Positions 7,845 to 14,895 of a DNA stretch of 64,000 bases are shown piece by piece (positions within the stretch are counted from its first letter, which is position 1; every line of letters starts with the position of its first letter). Position numbers and translations under genes: made by a program. The DNA is taken from contig CAOQRA010000002.1 in NCBI GenBank assembly GCA_948512295.1, positions 30,380 through 94,379 on the forward strand. Direction: 5' to 3'. Source of the DNA: an uncultured Eubacteriales bacterium. GTDB taxonomy: Bacteria; Bacillota; Clostridia; Christensenellales; UBA1242. Under the pieces are notes generated by a model, which saw only the letters and a list, made by a program, of their open reading frames with translations, ran no database searches and was not told where the DNA came from.

Positions 7845-7862
7845 TATGTTATAATGCTTGTA
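7845..7862 (+). promoter_or_regulatory. Extended -10 promoter of the SLOG gene
   Basis: The 18-mer TATGTTATAATGCTTGTA contains TATAAT (7850-7855) with the TG extension. The same 18 bases occur at 26234-26251 ahead of the SAM riboswitch of the prophage metK. No clear -35 box is present at either place. Confidence 0.6.
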
Positions 7863-7889
7863 AAATATAACATAAAAGGAAAAACTGCT

Positions 7890-8402
7890 ATGAAAATTGC
7901 AATGGTTACAGGTCATAGACCAAAAGGGTTAAATAAAGTAATGAAGTACGGAGATTATGATGATATCCAATTTATGGAGTATGTAGAATCAATGGGTTAC
8001 ATTGTAGACAAACACCTAAGAGATGGCTACGATTTATTTATCAGCGGAGGAGCAATAGGTGTTGATTTAGACTTTGCAGAAATGGTGCAACATCTTCGTG
8101 GAACAAAGTATTCACATGTAAAGCTTGAAATTGCAATACCATGCGATAATCAAGATTTAAAATGGAGTCTAGACGATAAACAAAGATACAAAGAAATCTT
8201 GGCTGATGCAGAAATTATAACTCAAGTTGGCCATAAATTTACATCTTGGTGCATGCAAAAACGAAATGAGTATATGGTAGATAAAGCAGATAAAGTCATA
8301 GCATTTTGGAATGGAGAAGAACATGGCGGAACTTGGAACACAATTCAATATGCAAAAAAACGAGGCAAAGAGATAGAAATTATAGACTTGAGAAGTCTAT
8401 AA
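7890..8402 (+). CDS. YpsA-like SLOG-superfamily protein (DUF1273)
   Basis: The 170-aa protein begins MKIAMVTGHRPKGL, the signature opening of the YpsA/DUF1273 branch of the SLOG superfamily. A second ligand-binding motif follows as FISGGAIGVDLDFAE, and a third region reads KVIAFWNGEEHGGTWNT. SLOG proteins bind nucleotides or nucleotide-derived signals and often act in phage conflict or stress systems. ATG 7890 follows AAAGGA. It is the first gene after the divergent promoter and lies 59 bp ahead of bAvd, so it may share regulation with the DGR. A role as sensor for the DGR module is speculative. Confidence 0.8.
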   Translation: MKIAMVTGHRPKGLNKVMKYGDYDDIQFMEYVESMGYIVDKHLRDGYDLFISGGAIGVDLDFAEMVQHLRGTKYSHVKLEIAIPCDNQDLKWSLDDKQRYKEILADAEIITQVGHKFTSWCMQKRNEYMVDKADKVIAFWNGEEHGGTWNTIQYAKKRGKEIEIIDLRSL

Positions 8403-8461
8403 GAAAGAAAACATTCCATTTTGGCTAAAAATGGTGTATGCTATTAATGGAGATTTTAATC

Positions 8462-9037
8462 ATGAAAAACTATAATGGACGAACTAGATGCCGTACGCAA
8501 GTACAGCTAGAAATGTCTGATCTAGTGACTAAAAAAGAGTCAGTAGCAGACAAAACAGCGACTGCACAAGGAGTCGCAAAGGCTAATCATAAGCCATACA
8601 AAGAAACCAATATTATAAAAGATGAGCAAGCAGAACTTGACTTGCCATTGCAAGTGCCGGAAGATTCTAGTGAATTGTTTGTCATAACTAAGGTAAAAAA
8701 ATTGGCTGCCTATGTGATAACGGTTACAGAGAAATCACCTAAACGATTTCGTGCTGTTTTTGTCAATCGTATGCAAAACTATTGTCTTGACTGCCTAGAA
8801 TATTTGATTGAAGCTAACAGCTTAAGATTAGATAACACGGAAAACATACGAAAACGAAAAGATTGTCAACACAATGCGTACATGAAACTTAAATTATTAG
8901 GCTACATGTCATTTTTATCACTAGAAAGCGAATGCATATTGAAAAAACAATATGAACAGATATCATTGCAAGTGGCAGATAGCATAAATCTACTTGTCGC
9001 TTGGAGAAGAAGTGATGCCAATCGAATTGGCAAATAA
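8462..9037 (+). CDS. avd: DGR accessory variability determinant (bAvd)
   Basis: The C-terminal 120 residues carry the bAvd pattern: ELFVITKVKKLAAYVITVTE, then SPKRFRAVFVNRMQN, LKLLGYMSFLSLE, and a closing KQYEQISLQVADSINLL. Avd proteins form pentameric, basic four-helix-bundle rings that bind the reverse transcriptase and template RNA and are needed for adenine-directed mutagenic cDNA synthesis. The first 70 residues are a poorly conserved, charged extension. I chose ATG 8462 (after GGAG) rather than 8438. The TR begins 58 bp after the stop. Confidence 0.92.
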   Translation: MKNYNGRTRCRTQVQLEMSDLVTKKESVADKTATAQGVAKANHKPYKETNIIKDEQAELDLPLQVPEDSSELFVITKVKKLAAYVITVTEKSPKRFRAVFVNRMQNYCLDCLEYLIEANSLRLDNTENIRKRKDCQHNAYMKLKLLGYMSFLSLESECILKKQYEQISLQVADSINLLVAWRRSDANRIGK

Positions 9038-9094
9038 CAACGGATTAACGCGGTGACGCTTTAATTAAGGTAAGATTGATTATGGTTAGTGGCT

Positions 9095-9199
9095 TTTGGC
9101 TGCGCTCGGCCTATTCTAAAAATAATGCTAACAAAATAAATTATGACGGCGACCTTAACAATAATAATGCTAACAAAACCGTCCTAGGCCTGTGTCCCG
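9095..9199 (+). repeat. DGR template repeat (TR)
   Basis: The 105-bp segment matches 10750-10853 except at template adenines. I count about 35 adenines, of which 13 differ in the VR. The only other differences are one deleted base (best placed at a T) and one C-to-G near the 3' end (CCTAGG versus CGTAGG). The 5' part (TTTGGCTGCGCTCGGCC) and the GC-rich 3' part (GGCCTGTGTCCCG) are identical, as expected for initiation and homology regions. Translated, the TR has no stop, and most variable codons are AAC/AAT, which cannot mutate to a stop by adenine changes. It lies between avd and the RT gene. Confidence 0.95.
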
Positions 9200-9300
9200 A
9201 TTTGCCTTTGAAGAACAAACAAGGTTTGTTAAAAAACAACCAGAAGTGGTCAATATCAAGTGAATTGATCGAGTGTGTAAGGCAAAGGAATCTTACTCTT

Positions 9301-9390
9301 TTCTAGTAACTTACCTAAAGTACTAGAAGAAAACGACCATCTCGACAACCAACGCGAAAGTTTTGGAAGTTTACCGCAAGGGAGATGGTC
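9301..9390 (+). ncRNA. Structured TR-RT spacer RNA of the DGR
   Basis: Two stems follow the TR. TTCTAGTA (9301-9308) pairs with TACTAGAA (9321-9328). GACCATCTC (9335-9343) pairs with GAGATGGTC (9382-9390), enclosing about 38 bases. In studied DGRs the TR and the adjacent spacer form one RNA that primes cDNA synthesis and binds RT and Avd. By position this is the equivalent region. The intervals 9038-9094 and 9200-9300 show no gene. Confidence 0.55.
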
Positions 9391-9415
9391 AAATTTAATA
9401 ATACAAGGAGTGGCT

Positions 9416-10441
9416 ATGCTGAAAGAGGCTTTTACATTTGAAAAATTGCTAACTGCACATAAAAGATGCAGAAGATCTAAGCAACACAAGACAGAAACCA
9501 TTTCTTTTGAAATAAATTTATCTGCAACACTAGTAGAATTGTCAAAAAGGTTATTAAATATGACCTATAAACCGGGTAAGTATAAAGAATTTAAAATTTT
9601 TGAACCAAAAGAGAGAACTATTGAAGCCTTATCATATAAAGACAGAGTTGTGCTAATGGCACTTTGCAGCAACATTATTGAACCGAAAGTCGAAAAATAC
9701 TTGATATTTGATAATGTAGCATGTAGAAAGAATAAAGGTACTCTTTTTGGTATAAAACGATTGGAAGGTTTTTTACATGATTATTATAGAAAATTTGGGC
9801 ATAAAGGGTATTTTTTGAAATGCGATATAAAAAAATATTTTCAAAGCATTGATCACAACATGCTCATTGAAAAATTGAAAAAAACCGATTTAGATAATGA
9901 AGACTTATTGATAATTAAAACTATTATTGACAGCAAGAATGCTGACAGCGGGGTAGGACTCCCTATCGGCAATCAAACAAGTCAATGGTTTGGTTTGTTT
10001 TACTTAAACACAATAGACAGACTTATAAAGGAAAAATTGCAAATAAAATATTATGTTCGCTATATGGATGATATGATATTAATTCACCACGATAAAGAAT
10101 ATTTAAAGTTTTGCAAAAAAGAAATACAAAGATGTGCTGAAAATGAGTTGCACCTTAAACTAAACAGTAAAACACAAATTGGAACACTTCAAAATGGAAT
10201 AGATTTTCTGGGATTTCATCATACACTTTGCGAAACAGGAAAAGTAAAAAGGTTCTTAAGAGGGCAAGCAAAACTAAGAACAAGACGAAAAGTAAAACAT
10301 TTAGCACAATTAAAGAACTCAAAACTAATAACAAAAGATAAGTTAAATCAGAGATTAAATGCCTTGAAAGCGCATGTAATACATTCAAATGCTAAGAAAT
10401 TTTACTTAAATTTAACATATAAATACCATTTGCCTAGTTAA
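9416..10441 (+). CDS. DGR-type reverse transcriptase
   Basis: The 341-aa protein contains only the RT finger-palm and a short thumb, with no maturase or endonuclease domain. Visible motifs are FLKCDIKKYF (about residues 134-142), the DGR-typical LPIGNQTSQ near 183-190 (group II intron RTs have QG-type residues here), the catalytic YMDD near 216-219, then LHLKLNSKT and DFLGFH. With bAvd it would copy the TR RNA with errors at adenines and deliver the cDNA to the VR. ATG 9416 follows AAGGAG and is preferred over the in-frame GTG at 9410. The basic C-terminus is typical. Confidence 0.96.
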   Translation: MLKEAFTFEKLLTAHKRCRRSKQHKTETISFEINLSATLVELSKRLLNMTYKPGKYKEFKIFEPKERTIEALSYKDRVVLMALCSNIIEPKVEKYLIFDNVACRKNKGTLFGIKRLEGFLHDYYRKFGHKGYFLKCDIKKYFQSIDHNMLIEKLKKTDLDNEDLLIIKTIIDSKNADSGVGLPIGNQTSQWFGLFYLNTIDRLIKEKLQIKYYVRYMDDMILIHHDKEYLKFCKKEIQRCAENELHLKLNSKTQIGTLQNGIDFLGFHHTLCETGKVKRFLRGQAKLRTRRKVKHLAQLKNSKLITKDKLNQRLNALKAHVIHSNAKKFYLNLTYKYHLPS

Positions 10442-10455
10442 TTTTTCAAAAAGTA

Positions 10456-10484
10456 TTGCAAAAATTGAAAAAATGTGTTATCAT
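10456..10484 (+). promoter_or_regulatory. Promoter of the DGR target gene
   Basis: TTGCAA (10456-10461) and TATCAT (10479-10484) are separated by 17 bp, with AGGAGG at 10501-10506 and ATG at 10515. The target can therefore be transcribed independently of avd-RT. Confidence 0.6.
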
Positions 10485-10514
10485 ATTTAATGAATAACAT
10501 AGGAGGCAACCGCT

Positions 10515-10841
10515 ATGAAATGGACAGATTTAGTAGAAAGAGTTCGAATATCAAACACAGATGAAGATCAAAATACTGGTAATTCATCATTTGATACACA
10601 AGATTATGTGTATTTGGACTCTCGTGATGAAGTTAAAAATTGGCAAGCCAATCAAAAGGCAGCAGCTATTACAGACTGGGCATTGATGAATGGCGGTTTT
10701 CACAAATGGGATAGAAAAGCACCAAATGGTGGAAGATGTGTCACCAGTATTTGGCTGCGCTCGGCCTATTCTAAAAGTAATGCTACCAAAGCGATTATGA
10801 CGGCGACCTTTTCACTCATTATGCTCACTAGACCGTCGTAG
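10515..10841 (+). pseudogene. DGR target, N-terminal lectin-like part, frameshifted in VR
   Basis: The current ORF has 108 codons. It starts well (AGGAGG, 8-base spacing) and resembles the last half of a DUF6273/formylglycine-enzyme-like C-type lectin fold (ALMNGGFHKWDRKAPNGG, then WLRSAYSK). Within the VR a single-base deletion at about 10790-10793 throws it out of frame, and it stops at 10839-10841. Restoring one base joins it to the frame that reads GLCPALHLNL, the normal end of this fold, and continues without interruption except for a TAG at 10829-10831 into the ATPase at 10967. The intact product would have 718 residues (10515-12670). It is therefore the 5' part of a broken receptor-ATPase gene. 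Confidence 0.8.
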
Positions 10842-10853
10842 GCCTGTGTCCCG
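10750..10853 (+). repeat. DGR variable repeat (VR)
   Basis: The 104-bp copy of the TR is mutated at about 13 template-adenine positions (A to C, G and T all seen), diagnostic of DGR retrohoming. Relative to the TR it has one deleted base and, in the TR frame, AAA has become TAG at 10829-10831. It encodes the ligand-facing part of the lectin-like fold. The VR is near the N-terminus of the protein instead of the usual C-terminus. Confidence 0.95.
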
Positions 10854-10884
10854 CTTTACACCTTAATCTTTCATCTTTTCTCTC

Positions 10885-10897
10885 GGCGCGAAGCGCC
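10885..10897 (+). promoter_or_regulatory. GC-rich hairpin downstream of the VR
   Basis: GGCGC-GAA-GCGCC forms a perfect 5-bp stem in an otherwise AT-rich region, 31 bases after the VR. In the Bordetella phage DGR a GC-rich hairpin with a GAAA loop just after the VR is needed for efficient target recognition. This is a positional and structural analogue; function is inferred. Confidence 0.55.
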
Positions 10898-10966
10898 TCG
10901 CGTGATTTTGGAAAGGTTGGTGTTGTTAAAGCTAGCAACGGAGATATCATTTCCCACACGATTCAG

Positions 10967-12670
10967 ATGGGGGAATATCCTAAAACAAGAGTAGATTCAA
11001 GAGAAAGAGAAAAATTTGAACAACAATTAAAATCTGGTAAAATAAGAAAAACCGGAAAACAATATTCAGGCTATCGCAAAGATGATGGCTCTTTTGTCAT
11101 GCATGATGAATATGAGATTGGTGGGCAAAAATATGTTCGTGTTTATACAAAGCGAGCAGAAGATGGAAACTACTATAACGATGGCACAAAGATGGCTGAT
11201 TCTGGAACATGGGAATGGGTAAAAGTTGAACCTGTTGTTTGGCGTGTTAGAAACTGGGATGAACTACCAACTTCAATAAACCCAAAAGGAAATGGCAGGG
11301 CAAAATTTATTGATATTCGAAGCGAAGAAGCCATTATGAGCGGAATTCCATTCTATCCAGATTATGGAGATGATAGAGGTCGTGACACGATGTGGCAAAA
11401 TAGTCCAATTCGTGCATTCTTTAATGGGTATGACCTACATAGAGAAATTGATCGTGGAAATGGAAATAAAAAATATAAAAACGAAGAAAGCTTTAATTTT
11501 AGCGGAAAAGGATTGTTTTCTGAAATATTTGATGGGGCAGAATTATCTCAAACAGCACAAAATATTCAAGAACAAAATGAAGAATTTGAAGCCCCAAATC
11601 CATATGGTTTCGTTTATGATGACCTAACAAACGATGAACTTTTGAAATTGTATATAAAATCAAATGCAAGCATCTTCTTGCATGGTCCTTCTGGTGTTGG
11701 TAAATCTGGACGAGTAAAACAAATTGATCCAACCGCAACAAGAATTACACTTCGTCCACAGATGAACCCAGAAGAAGTGGATGGAACTCTCGATAGAGAA
11801 ACTGGACAATATATACCACCACTTTGGTATACACAACTATGTGAAAAATGTAAAGCAGAACCAGATAGAAAGCATGTATTGTTTATTGATGAGCTTACAA
11901 ATGTTAAACCAACAGTACAAAGTTTAATTTATTCAATAGTTTTAGATCGTGCAGGAAAAGACGGCTTGTGGCCACTTCCAGATAATGCTGTAGTAGTGGC
12001 GGCTGGAAACGAAAGTGCAGACAACCTAGCAGCTTATCCGCTGACAAATGCCTTGTTCAGAAGATTTAGTCATATTTATTATGAAGTAGATAAACAATCA
12101 TGGCTTGACTGGGCAACTGGAATAAGCAAAGTAACAAAGCAAGAACATGTAGAGCATGACAAAACTCCAAGAGCAAGAATTCATCCTGCAATAGTTGCGT
12201 TTGTAATGAGTAGAGATGACGGAATCTTGAACCAAGAACTTGACGAAGAAAACCCACACATCGTTACAGACCCTCGTAAATGGGAAATTGCAAGTCAGGT
12301 GTTATATTCAACAAAGAATCCAAAGGCTCTTGCGCCTGCAATCGGTGAAGAACTTACTGCAGACTTTACTGATTTTGTGCAAAATATTCAATTGTCAGTA
12401 GAAGATGTGGTTAAAGGAAGATATAACGAAAGAGATTTCGTAGAAATGGCAATAGACAGAAAGTTGTCAACCCTTCTTGGGCTAGTGACAGCGGACGAAA
12501 AGAACCTTGGCGTTGTTCGTGGATTTATACAAGAACACCTCGGAAAAGAGATTTTAGCAACTTACGATTCACTTTGGATAAGAAACGATCCAGAAAGAGC
12601 GCAAATAATTGCTGAAACACCAATTCAATTTTTAGATGAGGAGGCCATAAATGGAAAAGCTTTTGAATAA
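10967..12670 (+). CDS. DUF6273-like domain + MoxR-type AAA+ ATPase (DGR target C-part)
   Basis: The 567-codon ORF has a lectin-like DUF6273-type domain at about residues 45-195 (VKVEPVVWRV, WQNSPIRAFFNG, FSGKGLFSEIF). A linker and a MoxR-family AAA+ module follow: Walker A GPSGVGKS (240-247), Walker B VLFIDE (304-309), sensor-1 segment VVVAAGNES (343-350) and an Arg-rich NALFRRF (361-367). MoxR ATPases act as chaperone-like remodelers with vWA partners. No Shine-Dalgarno precedes the ATG at 10967, and the open frame extends upstream through the DUF6273 MGEYPKTRV junction to the VR. The true start is therefore 10515, and this part may be untranslated or made by reinitiation in this isolate. 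Confidence 0.85.
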   Translation: MGEYPKTRVDSREREKFEQQLKSGKIRKTGKQYSGYRKDDGSFVMHDEYEIGGQKYVRVYTKRAEDGNYYNDGTKMADSGTWEWVKVEPVVWRVRNWDELPTSINPKGNGRAKFIDIRSEEAIMSGIPFYPDYGDDRGRDTMWQNSPIRAFFNGYDLHREIDRGNGNKKYKNEESFNFSGKGLFSEIFDGAELSQTAQNIQEQNEEFEAPNPYGFVYDDLTNDELLKLYIKSNASIFLHGPSGVGKSGRVKQIDPTATRITLRPQMNPEEVDGTLDRETGQYIPPLWYTQLCEKCKAEPDRKHVLFIDELTNVKPTVQSLIYSIVLDRAGKDGLWPLPDNAVVVAAGNESADNLAAYPLTNALFRRFSHIYYEVDKQSWLDWATGISKVTKQEHVEHDKTPRARIHPAIVAFVMSRDDGILNQELDEENPHIVTDPRKWEIASQVLYSTKNPKALAPAIGEELTADFTDFVQNIQLSVEDVVKGRYNERDFVEMAIDRKLSTLLGLVTADEKNLGVVRGFIQEHLGKEILATYDSLWIRNDPERAQIIAETPIQFLDEEAINGKAFE

Positions 12671-13031
12671 AATAGAAAAATTGTCCGCAGTATCGCCAGT
12701 CCTCGTAACGGGGATAAAGAAGGAGTGTTTTAAAAATGCAGAGATTCTGCCAGCAAATATTGCTTCTAAAGATTTGGGCATTGTAAATACAAGCAAAGGA
12801 CTAAAAGCACCTAAGTGGTTTGTGCGTGTTATGAAAGATGATATTAGCACCATAGTCATAGACGGAATTGACAGCATTGACACCGAGTCTCAAGAAAAAT
12901 TTTATGAGTTATTAAAATATAAGACAATTTCAAGCATTGAGTTTTATAAAGAAATAAAAATAGTAGTTTTGTACGAAGATTTGAAAAAAGTATCTCCTAG
13001 CATATTAAGTCTTTGCCAAATCATGAAGTAG
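12651..13031 (+). CDS. Small partner of the MoxR-vWA module, Walker-B-like
   Basis: I do not recognise this 126-aa family. It begins after GAGGAGG and overlaps the ATPase gene by 20 bases, so it is co-translated. A strand-acid pattern, STIVIDGIDSID (about residues 66-77), resembles the Walker B/sensor region of an AAA fold, followed by KIVVLYEDLKKVSP. No Walker A is present. It could be a degenerate AAA-like adaptor between MoxR and the vWA protein; this is inference. Confidence 0.6.
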   Translation: MEKLLNKIEKLSAVSPVLVTGIKKECFKNAEILPANIASKDLGIVNTSKGLKAPKWFVRVMKDDISTIVIDGIDSIDTESQEKFYELLKYKTISSIEFYKEIKIVVLYEDLKKVSPSILSLCQIMK

Positions 13032-13038
13032 GTGCGAA

Positions 13039-14544
13039 ATGGCAGAATTCGATCTTACAACAATAAAAAGAAAGATGCTTAGAAAATACCCAGCGTTTGG
13101 GTCTACTATTTCATCCGTAAAATATCAAATTGTCGGAAACAACCATCCGGTAAAAACTGCTGCAACAGATGGCAAAACTATTTATTGCAACGAAACATAC
13201 CTTGGAACATTATCAGAAGATCAGCAAGTGTTTGTCTTTGCACATGAAGTTTGTCATATTGCATTAAATCATATTATGCGTAGCGAAGGAAAAGATCCAG
13301 AACTTTGGAATATAGCCACAGATGCAGTTATTAATGAACATTTGCAAAAAGATGGCTTGCCAATGGTTGAGGGCGGTGTGGATATTAAAGGCGCACTCAA
13401 ATACGATGCCGAAGAACTATACCAAAAATTGCTTGCAGAAAAGCAAAAACAACAAGCAGAGCAGAATCAGCAACAGCAAGGAAGTTCTGCTGAGCAAAAA
13501 CAAGAGCAGCAAGGACAAAACGGACAACAGCAGAACCAACAACAAGGGCAAGGACAAGGTTCTGGTTCAAGCGAACAAGATAAGCAAGAATCTGGGCAAG
13601 ATCAATCTCAGCAAAATAGCCAAGGTCAAGGACAAGGAAACTCTGAAGAAACTGGAGAGTCAAGTTCACAAGGTGCTGGTGGAAACGGCGAAGAACAAGA
13701 GAATCACGATGTTGGACATGACGCTCACTCTCTTTGGGAAGAAGCTATAAAAGAGGCAAAAGAAGAAAAAGAGAAGAAACAAGGAAAAGGCAAAGGACAA
13801 GAAAAACAAGATGAGTCCCAAGATGAAGCCGAGCAAGAAGTAATTTCTGAAAAAGAAGCCTTTGAAAAGAATGATGAAGAAAAGATTAAGCGTGCCGAAG
13901 AAATTATGAGCAAACTATCTACAGGTCGTAGAGGTGTAGGTGGAAGTTCTCAAGAAGTTTATTTTGATGATATTGGAAAAGCTGGGAAGGCTGTGGTCAA
14001 CTGGAAAAAACTTTTACAAAGAACTCTAGAATTTGAAGATGAAACATGGGGGCATAAATTCTCAGATAGATCCAACGGCTATGCCGCAAGAATTGAAGAT
14101 GTGGAATATGACGAACAAGCAGAATCTGAAATAATTTTGGACACAAGCGGATCTGTCAGCGTTGGGCTATTAAAGAGTTTCTTAAGACAAGTAAAAACAA
14201 TACTGAAAAACTCTTGTATTAGAGTTGGTACTTTCTCAGATAGTTTCCATGGCTTTGTGGAGATAAAAAAAGAGTCCGATATTGACAATTTGAGAATAAG
14301 AGTCGGTGGTGGAACAAACTTTGATGCCGCAAGTCGTGCATTTTCAAAACGCAAAGATGTGAATAGAATTTGCTTTACAGACGGACAAGATGGTGGCGAT
14401 GCTGAGATAAGAGAAAAACGAAAAGACATAGTTTGGATTAGTTTTGAAAATCCAGATTTCAAGCCAGATGATGGAAAAGTTATCTTTGTTCCGGCTAGCC
14501 AAATTCAAGAATTCAAAGTTCAAGAAGAAGAAAGAGAATTATAA
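13039..14544 (+). CDS. DUF2201-type vWA protein with HExxH domain
   Basis: The 501-aa protein has two globular parts. The N-terminal part is a metallopeptidase-like domain with HEVCH-IALNH (His69, Glu70, His73, His78), the zinc-binding arrangement of DUF2201_N. A low-complexity Gln/Gly/Ser/Glu linker of roughly 150 residues follows (about 140-290). The C-terminal part is a vWA-like domain with the MIDAS motif LDTSGSVS (about residue 367), a GGGTNFDAA turn and FTDGQDG. MoxR plus vWA pairs such as RavA-ViaA remodel protein or metal complexes. Here the ATPase carries a DGR-diversified receptor, suggesting ligand-gated remodeling or proteolysis. It closes the operon at a strong terminator. Confidence 0.87.
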   Translation: MAEFDLTTIKRKMLRKYPAFGSTISSVKYQIVGNNHPVKTAATDGKTIYCNETYLGTLSEDQQVFVFAHEVCHIALNHIMRSEGKDPELWNIATDAVINEHLQKDGLPMVEGGVDIKGALKYDAEELYQKLLAEKQKQQAEQNQQQQGSSAEQKQEQQGQNGQQQNQQQGQGQGSGSSEQDKQESGQDQSQQNSQGQGQGNSEETGESSSQGAGGNGEEQENHDVGHDAHSLWEEAIKEAKEEKEKKQGKGKGQEKQDESQDEAEQEVISEKEAFEKNDEEKIKRAEEIMSKLSTGRRGVGGSSQEVYFDDIGKAGKAVVNWKKLLQRTLEFEDETWGHKFSDRSNGYAARIEDVEYDEQAESEIILDTSGSVSVGLLKSFLRQVKTILKNSCIRVGTFSDSFHGFVEIKKESDIDNLRIRVGGGTNFDAASRAFSKRKDVNRICFTDGQDGGDAEIREKRKDIVWISFENPDFKPDDGKVIFVPASQIQEFKVQEEEREL

Positions 14545-14549
14545 ATATT

Positions 14550-14581
14550 AAGACCTATGGTAGAACATAGGTCTTTTTTAT
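14550..14581 (+). terminator. Terminator of the MoxR-vWA operon
   Basis: AAGACCTATG and CATAGGTCTT form a perfect 10-bp stem with a 6-base loop, followed by a T-run. Confidence 0.88.
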
Positions 14582-14623
14582 AACAAAAATTGGGAACGCG
14601 CAAGGTGAAAATAATACATTGGT

Positions 14624-14813
14624 TTGAATTTAACACAATTTTAGGTATAATAAAGGTATATAAAACGCCAAAAATCCTAATTATTCGCACTTTGTTTGTT
14701 ATTGGAGATTTTATATTAAACCACGATGACCAATAGAAGTCAAATGGAGTGATGTAAAAGATGAGTCTCTGATGATTCCAACTGTCTTCAAGTTGGGTTG
14801 TCAGAGATTTTTT
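14624..14813 (+). ncRNA. Promoter-to-terminator unit without ORF (candidate small RNA or leader)
   Basis: TTGAAT (14624-14629) and TATAAT (14646-14651) are 16 bp apart. About 110 bases downstream a long stem (GTCTCTGA...CCAACT at about 14765-14783 with AGTTGG...TCAGAGA at about 14790-14806) ends in T6 (14808-14813). No credible reading frame lies between. It may be a ~160-nt RNA or an attenuated leader ahead of the prophage early genes. The stretch 14814-14895 contains a second TATAAT and GGGGG ribosome site for the next gene. Confidence 0.45.
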
Positions 14814-14895
14814 CGTCATGATAAGACATAAGTTGCAAACCGACTGGACGAAAGGGTGTCTACTCGAAAAATTTATAATAAGGGGGTACAGTTAG

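Noticed and set aside
9076..9306. 76-aa ORF containing the TR
   Set aside because: It is the open frame of the template repeat and has no ribosome site. The DGR explains the resemblance to the target protein.
9416..10441. Retron or group II intron RT
   Set aside because: The IGNQTSQ motif, the adjacent bAvd and the adenine-specific TR/VR differences identify a DGR; no msr/msd fold or intron domains are present.
10967..12670. MoxR gene as an independent gene starting at 10967
   Set aside because: No ribosome site precedes it, and one inserted base in the VR joins it to the upstream ORF. I keep the coordinates but regard it as the 3' part of one gene.
13397..13669. Minus-strand ORF opposite the Gln-rich linker
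   Set aside because: It is an antisense artefact of the CAA/GGA-rich repeat; no ribosome site and no family.
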